A stretch of DNA of 64,000 nt from assembly GCA_025060135.1 (NCBI GenBank), contig JANXCY010000006.1:32607-96606 (forward strand), written 5' to 3'. The stretch comes from Anaerolineae bacterium. GTDB taxonomy: Bacteria; Chloroflexota; Anaerolineae; B4-G1; DUEL01. Positions 1-10,474 of this stretch are shown here, piece by piece. A program made the translations under genes and the position numbers. Each line of letters opens with the position of its first letter. Within the stretch, counting starts at the first letter, position 1. The notes under the pieces are model-generated. The model searched no databases, had not been told where the DNA came from, and worked only from the letters and a program-made list of their open reading frames with translations.

Positions 1-4
1 ACAT

Positions 5-652
5 CTATGATCTCCGAAGAAGCCGGTGCACCAGTGGGCCCACATCCAGCACGCTGGCCACCGTGAAGTCCACACCGTCCTGGAGAGGGCCGTTGATCAG
101 AACGGTTGTCATCCCCCACCGCTTAGCGGGCTGCAGGTTGACGGCTCGGTCATCCACCAGGATGCAGGCCCGGCCCGGGGTGTTCAGGAGAGCCAGCAGC
201 CGCTCGTAGGCCTCTGGGCGCGGTTTATGTACAAAGTTCAGGGCCCGGATGTCTACGATACGCTCAAAGAGGTCATCCACGCCCAGCGCGCGCAGCACCC
301 GAACGGCATGTTCAGTGGTGGCATTAGTGAAGATCACCCGGCCCAGCGGAATCCCCGCCAGCATAGTCCGAAGAGCCGGGTCGGGCTGGAGATAAGTCTC
401 CACCGGGACATCGTGGACATACGCCAGGTAGTCTTCCACATCTACCCGACCCGGATGTTCAGCCAGCAGGCCCGCCAGGGTGGTGCCGTAGCGTTGAATG
501 TAGGTTCTCCGCAGATAAGAGGCCTCTTCGGGGTCCAGACCCAGCCGGCGCTGCAGCCAGTCAGTAATCCGACGGGCTACCCTCTGCATGAGCCCGGTGC
601 TGGTTGGGTACAGGGTCTCATCCAGGTCAAAGACAGCATGGGTAAAGGGCAC
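5..652 (-). CDS. HAD-superfamily hydrolase (pyrimidine 5'-nucleotidase-like)
   Basis: FDLDETLYP motif I, IFTNAT motif II, HKPRPEAY and LVDDRAVN motifs; likely GTG start at 652 with upstream GGAGG. Confidence 0.85.
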   Translation of the reverse strand: MPFTHAVFDLDETLYPTSTGLMQRVARRITDWLQRRLGLDPEEASYLRRTYIQRYGTTLAGLLAEHPGRVDVEDYLAYVHDVPVETYLQPDPALRTMLAGIPLGRVIFTNATTEHAVRVLRALGVDDLFERIVDIRALNFVHKPRPEAYERLLALLNTPGRACILVDDRAVNLQPAKRWGMTTVLINGPLQDGVDFTVASVLDVGPLVHRLLRRS

Positions 653-779
653 GGAACTGTTGCCTCCAGGAAATGGCAGAAGAAGTATACCCGATTTCGG
701 AGCGGGTGCAAAGTGGCGCTTGACATCCCGTGATTCTGGGATATGCTTAATATGCAGGGTTGGATAACGAGGTAAGGAT

Positions 780-3008
780 ATGGAGCCCTGGGTCGGAATC
801 ATCCGGCTGGTAGGAGGGCGACGGCAGGAAGGAGGACATCCGGGCTGCGCGTGGTTCCTTCCTCCGCTCCAACCGGCCCCGGGACGGGAAAGGGAACGGT
901 TCGCTATGGTGTTGAGCCTGAACGGACCAGCCCCTTCCCGCCTCTACCGGGAAATCCGTGAGGCGACGGCCCAGGCCTTCTGGTCCACGCCGGGGAGCCC
1001 GGTGGCCGCGCTGCGCCGGGCCGCCATCGCCGCCAATCGGACGCTGGTCCGCTTCAACCGTCAGGTCCCTGGCGAGAGTCGCTATCTGGGAAGCCTGGCC
1101 TGCGCTGCCCTGCGGGCCCACGAGGGCTTCCTGGCCCATGTGGGCCCGGCCTGGTCCCGGGCCATCGGCGCAGGTGGGGAGGAGCAGTTCCCAGAGCAAA
1201 CCCTTCCCTCACTGGGCACACGGCCATATGTGGAAACGGCTATCTCTTATATCCCCATCCAGCCGGGCACCACGCTTTTGCTGAGCGCCCCTAATCCCCT
1301 CCAGTTTGCCACCCTGGACGCGCTGGACCACGTCCTGCAACGGGAAGAAGCAGCCATCCTGGACGGACTGGAGCAACTGGCCAGCGATGAGGACTGGGCC
1401 GCGCTGGTCGTACGGTGGGTAGAGGAAGCCCTCCGTCCTGTGTCAGTGCCTGCCCCACGCCGCCCGAAGCCACGCCGTCTGGCCGAACCCTCCGCTGTGC
1501 CTCCTCCCAGGCCGGAGCCACCCAGAAGGCCCGAATCCGCTCCCCCGGTCGGAGAACGGGCTCTGGCTCCAGAACCCGGACCCCGAACGGCACCGGCGCA
1601 AGAAGCCGAGGAAGAAACGGAGTCAGAGGCCGGCTTCTGGGAGCCGGAACCGGTCTATCGGCCAGAAGAGATGCCGGTTCGGGAAACGTCCAGCGTTCGG
1701 GCCGAGGGGCCAGGGGCCTGGGCCCGGCTTGGGGAAGCGCTGGCGACCCGTGCGTCGGCCATCGGGAAGAGAATCCAGGCAGGATTTTCCGGCCTGCGTC
1801 GCGGAGGACGCACCCTGCTCCGGCGCGCCCTCCCTGGAGTGGATCGCCGCCGGATTACCTCGGCGCGGATGGTCCGGGTGCCTCCGCAGGAAAATCCGCG
1901 CCAGATGGCGGCTCTGGCCATCATTATTCTGATGCTGGTTATCCTGCTTACGCTGATTGCCTGGCTCCGATATGGGCGAGACCTGCGATTGAGTCAGGCG
2001 CTTTCCCTGGCCCAGGCCCATGTCCGGGCCGCTCAGCAGGCTACCCGTCCAGAGGAAGCCCGTCTCCACTGGGAAGCCGTCCTGAATGCTCTCAACGGAT
2101 ACGAGAACCCGGAGGCTGTGGCGCTTCACACTGCCGCCCAGGAGGCCCTGGATCGGATGGACGGCGTTCTTCGGGTCCAACCCACTCTGGTCGCCGATGT
2201 GGGAATGCCGGATGCCCGTTACCGTCTGGCGGCCTGGGATCACAGCGTAGCGGTTCTGCAAGACGGCAGACGTATCCTGACCTTTGCTCCCGGCAGCCAG
2301 GGCAAGACCATCCCGCTACCAGAATCTATCATGCTGTTAGACATTGCTCCCACCGGAGCTCTCCATCCTCAGGCCGATGCCGGACAATGGCCGCCGGGGT
2401 TGCTGATTTTGGGAACGGGAGGTCATCTGTGGGTGTATGACTGGCAATGGCCGGAACCCCGTCCTGTACCGTTCCCGGCCCCTCCAGGTGGGCACGATCC
2501 GGCCGCCATAGCCACCTACGAAGGGCGGTTATATCTGCTGGACCCGGTCGCCGGACAGATATGGCGGTACGTCCCGCAAGGTGGAGGGGGATTCCGGCAG
2601 GAGGCCGAGCCGTATTTCCCCCCGGACGCGCCCCCCCTGGCCGGTGCCCGGGATATGACCATTGACGGGAATATCTACATCCTTTTTGAAAATGGTCAGG
2701 TGGCCCGTTACCTGAAAGGACAGGCAATGCCATTTACCGTGGCCAGGGTACCCGAGCCTACACCGCATTTTGTCGCATTCACGGTAGACCCAGCGCTGAC
2801 CGATGGGCCGATTTATCTGGCCGACAGGGCCGCAGAGCGCATTGTCGTCCTGAGGGCCAACGGAGAGTTCTGCGCCCAATTGCGGCCCCCCGGAACGGAA
2901 TTCCGCCACCTAAAAGCCATAGCCATCAGCCAAACCGGAGACACGCTCTTCGTACTGGCCGGGGGACGGGTGTATCGGCTTCCCCTTCCTCCATTGCCAT
3001 GCCGATAA
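780..3008 (+). CDS. Membrane protein: degenerate PP2C-like N-terminal domain, one TM helix, C-terminal beta-propeller-like region; start uncertain (ATG 906 also possible)
   Basis: Long ORF; hydrophobic segment MAALAIIILMLVILLTLIAWL; Pro/Glu-rich linker; C-terminal repeats resembling NHL/WD blades. Confidence 0.6.
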   Translation: MEPWVGIIRLVGGRRQEGGHPGCAWFLPPLQPAPGRERERFAMVLSLNGPAPSRLYREIREATAQAFWSTPGSPVAALRRAAIAANRTLVRFNRQVPGESRYLGSLACAALRAHEGFLAHVGPAWSRAIGAGGEEQFPEQTLPSLGTRPYVETAISYIPIQPGTTLLLSAPNPLQFATLDALDHVLQREEAAILDGLEQLASDEDWAALVVRWVEEALRPVSVPAPRRPKPRRLAEPSAVPPPRPEPPRRPESAPPVGERALAPEPGPRTAPAQEAEEETESEAGFWEPEPVYRPEEMPVRETSSVRAEGPGAWARLGEALATRASAIGKRIQAGFSGLRRGGRTLLRRALPGVDRRRITSARMVRVPPQENPRQMAALAIIILMLVILLTLIAWLRYGRDLRLSQALSLAQAHVRAAQQATRPEEARLHWEAVLNALNGYENPEAVALHTAAQEALDRMDGVLRVQPTLVADVGMPDARYRLAAWDHSVAVLQDGRRILTFAPGSQGKTIPLPESIMLLDIAPTGALHPQADAGQWPPGLLILGTGGHLWVYDWQWPEPRPVPFPAPPGGHDPAAIATYEGRLYLLDPVAGQIWRYVPQGGGGFRQEAEPYFPPDAPPLAGARDMTIDGNIYILFENGQVARYLKGQAMPFTVARVPEPTPHFVAFTVDPALTDGPIYLADRAAERIVVLRANGEFCAQLRPPGTEFRHLKAIAISQTGDTLFVLAGGRVYRLPLPPLPCR

Positions 3009-3222
3009 GGTCAGCGGCTGCAGCCGGATGGGGTTTCGGGTCTTATAGAGAACCATCCTCTAGCCCCCCGATACCGACACGCCTTCAGACCCCTGGATCG
3101 CCCGATATACCGAAACTGCGTCTTGGTCAACCGGCGTGGCTGCCCGTATCGCCCACAGATACCCTCTGCTCCCCCTCATCGCGATTTCCGACTGATGTCC
3201 GAACCTCGGTATGGCGCGAGAC

Positions 3223-3250
3223 TTGCACCTTTTGACGTCCTAAATATAAT
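3223..3250 (+). promoter_or_regulatory. Sigma70-type promoter TTGCAC-N16-TATAAT upstream of acyl-CoA dehydrogenase
   Basis: -35 at 3223-3228, -10 TATAAT at 3245-3250. Confidence 0.6.
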
Positions 3251-3285
3251 GACCGGTGGTCAGTTATCCCGCGCGGGAGAGTGAT

Positions 3286-4497
3286 ATGGATTTTTCCCTG
3301 ACCCCCGAACACGAGATGGTCGTCCGCATGGTGCGGGATTTTGCGGAAAAGGAAGTGGCCCCCTGGGTGAAAGAGTACGATCGCGCCCACCGGCCCTTCG
3401 TCCGAGCCATTGAACGGATGGCCGAACTGGGCATCCTGGGGATCTGCATCCCCGTCCGCTATGGCGGGCAGGGGATGGACTATATCAGCCTGGGGCTGGC
3501 CTGCGAGGAACTGGAGCGAGTGGACACGTTCCTGCGGGTGGTGATGAGCGTCCATGTAGGCCTGAACAGCCTGGGCATTTTCCAGTGGGGGACGGAGGAA
3601 CAGAAGCACCGGTTCCTGGTGCCCCAGGCCCGGGGAGAACGCTGGGCCGCCTTCGGCCTGACGGAACCCGGGGCCGGCTCCGATGTGGCCGCCATCACCG
3701 CGACGGCCCGTCGGGAGGGGGACGTCTACATCCTCAATGGTGAGAAGATGTGGATCAGTATGGCCTCCCTGGCCCACCATTTTCTGGTCTTTGCCCGGAC
3801 CGATCCCAAGGCTCCACCGCACCAGGGGATCACCGCCTTCATCGTGGAGCGAGAGATGAAGGGGATCACCACCGGCGATCTTCATGGCAAACTGGGCATC
3901 CGCGCCGGCTCCACCGGTTGGATCGCGATGAACAATGTGGAGGTCCCAGAGGGAAACCGGCTGGGCGAGGAGGGCGAGGGCTTTAAAATCGCCATGTCCT
4001 GCCTGGATAATGGCCGTTATACCATTGGCGCCGGGGCTACTGGCCTCATCCGGGCCTGTCTGGAGGCATCGGTCCGGTACGCGCTGGAGCGCCGCACCTT
4101 TGGCCGCCCCATTGCAGAGCACCAGTTGGTCCAGCAAATGATTGCCCGGATGCGGCGGGACTACGAAATCGGGCGGTTGCTCTATCTGCGGGCTGGCTGG
4201 CTGAAGAACCAGGGAGTCCGCAACACCTGGCAGACCAGTATGGCCAAGTGGTTTGCCACGGAGGCCAGTTTTGCCGCCGCTTCGGACGCGGTCCAGATTC
4301 ACGGTGCCTATGGCTACTCCGACGAGTACGACGTGGAGCGGTTCCTGCGCAACGCTAAAGGGGCCTGTATCTACGAAGGCACCACCCAGATTCACGAACT
4401 TATCCAGGCTCAGTACGTTCTAGGATACCGGCAGGACAAGCCCCTGCGCTGCGAATTGCCCCCTTACGATCCGGAAGAGTGGCAACGGGAGGCGTAA
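3286..4497 (+). CDS. Acyl-CoA dehydrogenase
   Basis: Family motifs [58 protein letters not shown]. Confidence 0.93.
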   Translation: MDFSLTPEHEMVVRMVRDFAEKEVAPWVKEYDRAHRPFVRAIERMAELGILGICIPVRYGGQGMDYISLGLACEELERVDTFLRVVMSVHVGLNSLGIFQWGTEEQKHRFLVPQARGERWAAFGLTEPGAGSDVAAITATARREGDVYILNGEKMWISMASLAHHFLVFARTDPKAPPHQGITAFIVEREMKGITTGDLHGKLGIRAGSTGWIAMNNVEVPEGNRLGEEGEGFKIAMSCLDNGRYTIGAGATGLIRACLEASVRYALERRTFGRPIAEHQLVQQMIARMRRDYEIGRLLYLRAGWLKNQGVRNTWQTSMAKWFATEASFAAASDAVQIHGAYGYSDEYDVERFLRNAKGACIYEGTTQIHELIQAQYVLGYRQDKPLRCELPPYDPEEWQREA

Positions 4498-4556
4498 CCT
4501 CACCCCACCCCGGCCCTTCGGGCCACGGGAGGGGATAGGGGGGAGGTGAGGTCCAT
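4498..4556. repeat. Interspersed palindromic element of CCTCACCCC...GGGGGAGGTGAGG type
   Basis: cctcaccccaccccggcccttcgggccacgggaggggataggggggaggtgagg; outer arms CCTCACC/GGTGAGG, inner GGCCCTTCGGGCC. Confidence 0.65.
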
Positions 4557-4585
4557 TTCCCCATCCCACAACCGGAGGTGAAGCC

Positions 4586-5389
4586 ATGCATATTGTCGTC
4601 TGTACCAAACAGACACCCGACTCGGCGGCCAAATTGACGGTGGACGCTGCAGGCCACGTCTCGTGGGGGGATTCTCCTATTGTCATCAACCCATGGGATG
4701 AGTACGCGGTGGAGGAAGCGTTGCTCATCAAGGAACGGCTGGGAGGCAACGCGACCGTTACCGTCATCTCCATGGGGCCCGAGGCCGCGCTGGAGGCGCT
4801 CAAACACGCCATCGCGATGGGGGCCGACGAGGGCATCCGCATCTGGGACCCCGCTTTTGAGGGCTCAGACACGCTGGCGACCTCCTATGTCCTGGCGAAG
4901 GCCATAGAGAAAATAGGAGACGTGGACCTGGTCCTTTTCGGCAAGTCCGCCATTGACAGCCAGACGGGACAGACACCGGTGGAAGTGGCCCGGCGGCTGG
5001 GCTTTTCCCCTCTCACGTACGTCATCAGGATTGCCGAACTGGACCCCGTGGGGAAGTCCATCACCGTAGAGCGACTCCTGGAGCAGGGTCGCCAGGTGGT
5101 GAAGGCTCCCCTGCCCGCCGTCATCGGCACCATTAAGGGGATCAACGAACCCCGCTACCCCTCGTTTATGGGCATCCGCAAGGCCACCCGCGCCCAGTAC
5201 CCGGTCTGGAGCGCGGCCGACATCGGCGCGGACCTGGCCAAGGTCGGCGCGGTCGGCTCCGGCGTCCGCTGGACCCGGATTTTCCCGCCCCCGGCCCGGG
5301 AGGGGAGAGCCGAAATCATCCAGGCCGAGACAGTGGAGGAGACTGTCCGCATCCTGGTAGATAAACTGATGGCGGAGAAGGTGATTTAA
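4586..5389 (+). CDS. etfB: Electron transfer flavoprotein beta subunit
   Basis: MHIVVCTKQTPDSAAKL start, DSQTGQTPVEVARRLG, ETF beta signature region. Confidence 0.93.
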   Translation: MHIVVCTKQTPDSAAKLTVDAAGHVSWGDSPIVINPWDEYAVEEALLIKERLGGNATVTVISMGPEAALEALKHAIAMGADEGIRIWDPAFEGSDTLATSYVLAKAIEKIGDVDLVLFGKSAIDSQTGQTPVEVARRLGFSPLTYVIRIAELDPVGKSITVERLLEQGRQVVKAPLPAVIGTIKGINEPRYPSFMGIRKATRAQYPVWSAADIGADLAKVGAVGSGVRWTRIFPPPAREGRAEIIQAETVEETVRILVDKLMAEKVI

Positions 5390-5402
5390 ACCGGAGGAAA
5401 CA

Positions 5403-6389
5403 ATGAGCAACGACATTTTCGTCTGGATGGAGCAATTCAACGGACAGGTGGCAACCCCGTCGTGGGAGGCCATCGGCGCCGCCCGGGCCCTGAGCGAGAC
5501 CCTGGGCGGACAGGTCTGCGCCTGCCTCTTCGGGCACGGTGTGGAGGCGCTGGCGAAAGAGGCTATCGCCTACGGCGCCGACCGGGTCTTCCTGGCCGAC
5601 GACCCCACCCTGGCCGATTTTCGTCTGGAGCCGTACACGGCCCTGATGGCCGAACTGGCCCGCCAGTATCAGCCCGCGCTCATCCTGATGGGCGCCACCG
5701 CCCGGGGCCGCGACCTGGGCCCAGCCGTGGCGGTGGACCTGGACACCGGATGTGTGGCAGACTGCACCGCGCTGGAATTCCAGGATGGACAACTGGTGGC
5801 TACCCGGCCCATCTACGCCGGGAAACTCCTCTGCACCTGCACGGTCCCGGAACGACGGCCCGCCATCTTCACCCTGCGGGCCCGCGCCTTCCCGAAGCCC
5901 GAACCCGACCCCTCCCGTACCGGCGAGGTTGTCCGGCTGGCCCCCGTTCTTAAAGAAGAGGACATCCCCTCCAAAGTCGTTGGCTTCCAGGAGACGGTGG
6001 GGGGAGTCAGCCTGACCGATGCCGCCATCATCGTCTCCGGCGGTCGGGGGGTGGGCGGGCCAGAGGGATTTGAGCCCATCCGCGAACTGGCACGGGTGCT
6101 GAAGGCCGCCGTCGGCGCTTCCCGCGCCGCCGTGGACGCCGGGTGGATTCCCTATGAGCACCAGGTCGGGCAGACCGGCAAGACCGTCAGCCCGGACCTC
6201 TACATCGCCTGCGGCATCTCCGGCGCCATCCAGCACCAGGCCGGAATGCGCACCAGTAAGGTCATCGTCGCCATCAACAAGGACCCGGAAGCACCCATCT
6301 TTCAACTGGCCCGCTACGGGATCGTCGGCGACCTCTTCCAGTACGTCCCCGCTCTCACTGCCGAATTGAAGAAGCGACTGGGAACGTAG
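5403..6389 (+). CDS. etfA: Electron transfer flavoprotein alpha subunit
   Basis: [50 protein letters not shown]-binding signature. Confidence 0.94.
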   Translation: MSNDIFVWMEQFNGQVATPSWEAIGAARALSETLGGQVCACLFGHGVEALAKEAIAYGADRVFLADDPTLADFRLEPYTALMAELARQYQPALILMGATARGRDLGPAVAVDLDTGCVADCTALEFQDGQLVATRPIYAGKLLCTCTVPERRPAIFTLRARAFPKPEPDPSRTGEVVRLAPVLKEEDIPSKVVGFQETVGGVSLTDAAIIVSGGRGVGGPEGFEPIRELARVLKAAVGASRAAVDAGWIPYEHQVGQTGKTVSPDLYIACGISGAIQHQAGMRTSKVIVAINKDPEAPIFQLARYGIVGDLFQYVPALTAELKKRLGT

Positions 6390-6466
6390 GATGAACAGCC
6401 TCCTACAGGCCGCCGGTGAAAATTTTCACCGCACCGCAGAGAACGCAGAATAGTACCAGAAGGATT

Positions 6467-7381
6467 ATGGAAAGAGCAGAGATAGAGACCGAAATCCATG
6501 CGGAAGAGCCGGTCCGGGAAGAACACCCGCCCCATCTGGAGCCGGCGGAACAGCCCATCGTGGGCGTCCGTTTCCAGGAAGGGGGGAAGATTTACTCCTT
6601 CCTGCCCGGCTCCTGCAGCGATCTGATTCCGGGCGACTTCGTCGTGGTGGATACCGCCTGGGGGCGACAGATCGGGCGGGTCGTCTTCATCCAGTATCTG
6701 CCTCCAGAGCAGCGCCGGGACGATTTGAAGACCATCCTCCGGCGAGCCACCGGCGCCGACCTGGCCCTGCGGCAACAGTGGGAAGAAAAGGCCAGAGAAG
6801 TCCTCCAGCAATTGCGGGAGCGGGCCTTCCGACAGTCCATGCCGGTGAAATTTGCCACCGCCGAATACACCCTGGACGGCAAACGGCTTACCATCCTCTA
6901 TGAGACGGAGGGAAAAGTAGACCTGGAGGAACTCCGTCAGGAACTGGCGGCAAACCTCCAGACCCAGGTGGAGATGCGGCAAATCGGACCCCGGGACCGA
7001 GCGAAACTGCTGGGTGGGTACGGGGCCTGCGGCGAACTCCGCTGCTGCTCCCGCTTCCTGGCAGAGTTCAACCCCGTCTCCATCCGGATGGGAAAGGCCC
7101 AGGGTATCTCCCTGACCCCCTCCGACATTACCGGGATGTGCGGACGGCTGCGCTGCTGCCTGGCCTACGAGTACGAGACCTACCAGGAGGCCCTTCAGAG
7201 ACTGCCCAAACTCAAGAGCATCGTTCGCACGCCCAGGGGAGTTGGCAAGGTGGTGGACCTGGCCCCACTGAAAGGAACAGTCATCGTCCAGATAGAAGAC
7301 CAGCGGGTGGAAGTCCCCGCCGGTGAGATAGAAGTGCTCCCGAAAGACTCCCTCCAATCCGTCCCGAAGGAGGAAGCATGA
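6467..7381 (+). CDS. PSP1/RicT-family protein
   Basis: GDFVVVDT...GRQIGRVV; GGYGACGELRCCSRFL and DITGMCGRLRCCLAYEYETY cysteine motifs typical of RicT/YaaT. Confidence 0.88.
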   Translation: MERAEIETEIHAEEPVREEHPPHLEPAEQPIVGVRFQEGGKIYSFLPGSCSDLIPGDFVVVDTAWGRQIGRVVFIQYLPPEQRRDDLKTILRRATGADLALRQQWEEKAREVLQQLRERAFRQSMPVKFATAEYTLDGKRLTILYETEGKVDLEELRQELAANLQTQVEMRQIGPRDRAKLLGGYGACGELRCCSRFLAEFNPVSIRMGKAQGISLTPSDITGMCGRLRCCLAYEYETYQEALQRLPKLKSIVRTPRGVGKVVDLAPLKGTVIVQIEDQRVEVPAGEIEVLPKDSLQSVPKEEA

Positions 7382-8076
7382 ACACACCCGAGCGGGTTAT
7401 GGTCATCCTGGCCCATCCGGATGACCCGGAGTTTTTCTGCGGAGGAACGATCGGGCGGTGGGTTCGGGAGGGCCGGGAGGTAGTCTACGTCCTGGCGACC
7501 CATGGGGAGCGGGGCTCCGATGACCCGACCCTCTCCCCGGAGCAACTGGCCCGCATCCGGGAAGAGGAACAGCGGGCCGCTGCGCGCGTCCTGGGCGTAC
7601 GGGAGGTCATCTTTCTGGACTACCCCGACGGGTCCCTGACCCCCAGCCTGGAACTGCGCCGGGACCTGGCCCGTCAGATTCGCCGCTGGAAGCCCGACAT
7701 CGTCATCACCTGCGACCCTACCGTCCGTTACCGCTCCGGATACCTGAACCACCCTGACCACCGGGCGATCGGCGATGCTGCGCTGGACGCCGTCTACCCC
7801 GATGCCCGTAATCCGATGCAGTTTCCTGAACTGCGGGCCGAAGGGCTGGAGCCCCATCGGGTGCGGGAAGTCTATATCGCTGGCGCCGCCGAACCGGATA
7901 CCGAAGTGGACATCACCGACACCCTGGCCCTGAAACTGGAAGCCCTCCGCCAGCACCGCTCCCAGATTGCCGACCCGGACGGCCTGGAAGCCCGGTTGAG
8001 GGAGTGGTACCGCAAAGAGGGGCCCGACGGAACGGTCCGGTACATAGAACGGTTCCGGCGGGTCATGCTGAGGTGA
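7378..8076 (+). CDS. PIG-L/LmbE-family deacetylase
   Basis: ILAHPDDPEFFCGGTI and HPDHRAIGDAALDAVY motifs; 4-bp overlap with previous CDS. Confidence 0.92.
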   Translation: MNTPERVMVILAHPDDPEFFCGGTIGRWVREGREVVYVLATHGERGSDDPTLSPEQLARIREEEQRAAARVLGVREVIFLDYPDGSLTPSLELRRDLARQIRRWKPDIVITCDPTVRYRSGYLNHPDHRAIGDAALDAVYPDARNPMQFPELRAEGLEPHRVREVYIAGAAEPDTEVDITDTLALKLEALRQHRSQIADPDGLEARLREWYRKEGPDGTVRYIERFRRVMLR

Positions 8077-8080
8077 ATCC

Positions 8081-9253
8081 ATGATCCCGTGGCTCACGGC
8101 AGCGCAGAGCAAGCGGGAACAACTGATCGCCTGGCGGCGGGATTTCCACCGCCACCCCGAACTGGCCTACGCCGAAGAACGGACAGCCAGCATCGTTGCG
8201 GCCCACCTGGAGCGGCTGGGCTATCGGGTACGGACCGGCGTTGGGAGGACTGGCGTTGTCGGTGTCCTGGAGGGCGCCCGGCCCGGCCCCGTGGTGATGG
8301 TCCGCTTTGATATGGACGCTCTCCCCATCACCGAGGAGACCGGTGCGGAGTACGCCTCCACCATCCCTGGCCGGATGCATGCCTGTGGCCACGATGGCCA
8401 CGTCGCGATGGGGATGGGACTGGCAGAACTGCTGACCGAAATCCGAGACCGGATGGCCGGCGCGGTCAAACTGGTCTTCCAGCCCGCTGAGGAGGGCGGG
8501 AACGGAGCCGAGGCGATGATTCGGGACGGCGTGCTGGAGGATCCCCGCCCGGACGTCTTCCTGGCCGCGCACCTCTGGGCAGACCGACCGGTGGGGTCGG
8601 TGGACGTAACCCCAGGCCCGGTGATGGCAGCAGCGGAGCGGTGGGTCTGCACAGTGCATGGGCAGGGCGGCCACGGGGCCCTCCCCCACCAGACGGTAGA
8701 CCCCATTGTGGCGGCGGCCCATATGGTCTGTGCCCTGCAAACGGTGGTCAGCCGCAACGTGAGCCCGCTGGAGACCGCGGTGGTAACCGTGGGAGCGATC
8801 CACGGCGGCGACGCCTTCAACGTCATTCCGGCCCAGGTGGAAATGAGCGGGACCATCCGCACCTACGAGCCATCGGCACGGGAAGTGGCCATCCGGCGGG
8901 TACGGGAGGTGCTGGAGGGCGTAGCGGGGGCCTTCGGCGCCCGGGCCGAAGTAACCATCGTCTCCCTGACCCCCGCCGTCATCAACGACCCCAAGGTAAC
9001 TTCGGTAGTGCGACAGGCAGCGGAGGCCATCCTGGGCCCGGAACGGGTTACTTCCGGAGAGCGGACGATGGGGAGCGAAGACGCTGCCTTCTTCCTGCGC
9101 CAGGTACCCGGGTGCTACTTCTTCGTTGGTGCGGCCAACCCGGCCCGGGGCCTGGGCGCGCCCCACCACAATCCCCGCTTTGACTTTGACGAGGAGGCAA
9201 TGGAGATCGGCCTGGCCGTCCTGGCCCAGGCCATCGGCCTCTATCTGCTGTAA
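8081..9253 (+). CDS. M20-family amidohydrolase/aminoacylase
   Basis: RFDMDALPITEETGAEYAS, MHACGHDGH, FQPAEEGGNGAEAMI motifs. Confidence 0.93.
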   Translation: MIPWLTAAQSKREQLIAWRRDFHRHPELAYAEERTASIVAAHLERLGYRVRTGVGRTGVVGVLEGARPGPVVMVRFDMDALPITEETGAEYASTIPGRMHACGHDGHVAMGMGLAELLTEIRDRMAGAVKLVFQPAEEGGNGAEAMIRDGVLEDPRPDVFLAAHLWADRPVGSVDVTPGPVMAAAERWVCTVHGQGGHGALPHQTVDPIVAAAHMVCALQTVVSRNVSPLETAVVTVGAIHGGDAFNVIPAQVEMSGTIRTYEPSAREVAIRRVREVLEGVAGAFGARAEVTIVSLTPAVINDPKVTSVVRQAAEAILGPERVTSGERTMGSEDAAFFLRQVPGCYFFVGAANPARGLGAPHHNPRFDFDEEAMEIGLAVLAQAIGLYLL

Positions 9254-9304
9254 TTATCCGTATCCGGGCTGTTGGAGCCTCCGGTCGGGAAAGAGAGGAA
9301 CTCC

Positions 9305-10474
9305 GTGGATGAAAGACTCTTTCAGGCCGCTGTGGATGGATTTCGGGCTCATTTCGGATATGATCCGGCCCTCCTGGTGCGCGCGCCAGGGCGGGTCAAC
9401 CTCCTGGGCGAGCACACCGACTACAACGAGGGCTTCGTCCTGCCCGTTGCAGTGGACCGCGCCGCGTGGGTAGCAGCCTCCCCGCGTCCTGATTCCACCG
9501 TCCGCCTGGTGGCCCTGGATATGGGGACAGAAGCGACCTTCCCGCTGGACCCCATCCCGCCCCGCCAGGGGGACTGGGCCGATTACCCGCGCGGGGTGGC
9601 CTGGGCACTGGCGGGGGCCGGATTCTCCCTCGCCGGGATGGACGCCGTCCTGACCTCCGATGTCCCCATCGGCGCCGGCCTCTCCTCCTCAGCGGCGGTG
9701 GAGGTCGCCTTCGCCTGGACCTGGAAGGAACTCTCCGGCCTGCCGCTGGAGCGTACCGAACTGGCCCTCCTCTGCCAGCGGGCCGAGAACGAGTACGTGG
9801 GGGTCCGCTGCGGGATTATGGACCAGATGGCCTCGGTCTGGGGGCGGGCGGGGCATGCCCTCCTGCTGGACTGCCGGACCCTGGCCGTGGAGACCGTCCC
9901 CATCCCCCCGGGCGTTGCCATCGTGGTGGCGGATACGCTGGTGCGGCGGGAACTGGCGGCTTCCGAGTACAACCGCCGCCGCCAGGAGTGTGAGGAAGCC
10001 GTGCAAATTCTGGCTGACTATATTCCGGGCACTCGCGCTCTGCGGGACGTCTCGCTGGAGGACCTGGACCGCTTCGGCGGCCATCTCCCTCCGACTCTCC
10101 TCCGGCGTGCCCGCCACGTGGTCCGCTCCAACATCCGGGTGCTGTGGGCCGTCGCCGCCTTCCGCGCTGGCGACCTGGCGGCCGTCGGCAAAGCAATGAA
10201 ATACTCTCACCTCAGCCTTCGGGACGACTACCAGGTCAGTTCGCCGGAACTGGACACCCTGGCCGAGGCGGCCTGGGAAGTGCCGGGCTGCTGGGGCGCC
10301 CGGCTCACCGGCGCTGGATTCGGGGGGTGCATCGTCGCCCTGGTCGCCGAGGAGGCAGTGCCGGAACTGGCCCGCCACCTGGAAGAAGTCTACCAGGCCC
10401 GCTTCGGGCGCCGTCCCACCGTTACCGTCTGCCGCGCCTCGGATGGGGCTCAGAGCGTGAAGAGGGCAACGTGA
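9305..10474 (+). CDS. galK: Galactokinase
   Basis: RAPGRVNLLGEHTDYNEGFVLP, GLSSSAAVEVA, GARLTGAGFGGC; likely GTG start at 9305. Confidence 0.93.
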   Translation: MDERLFQAAVDGFRAHFGYDPALLVRAPGRVNLLGEHTDYNEGFVLPVAVDRAAWVAASPRPDSTVRLVALDMGTEATFPLDPIPPRQGDWADYPRGVAWALAGAGFSLAGMDAVLTSDVPIGAGLSSSAAVEVAFAWTWKELSGLPLERTELALLCQRAENEYVGVRCGIMDQMASVWGRAGHALLLDCRTLAVETVPIPPGVAIVVADTLVRRELAASEYNRRRQECEEAVQILADYIPGTRALRDVSLEDLDRFGGHLPPTLLRRARHVVRSNIRVLWAVAAFRAGDLAAVGKAMKYSHLSLRDDYQVSSPELDTLAEAAWEVPGCWGARLTGAGFGGCIVALVAEEAVPELARHLEEVYQARFGRRPTVTVCRASDGAQSVKRAT

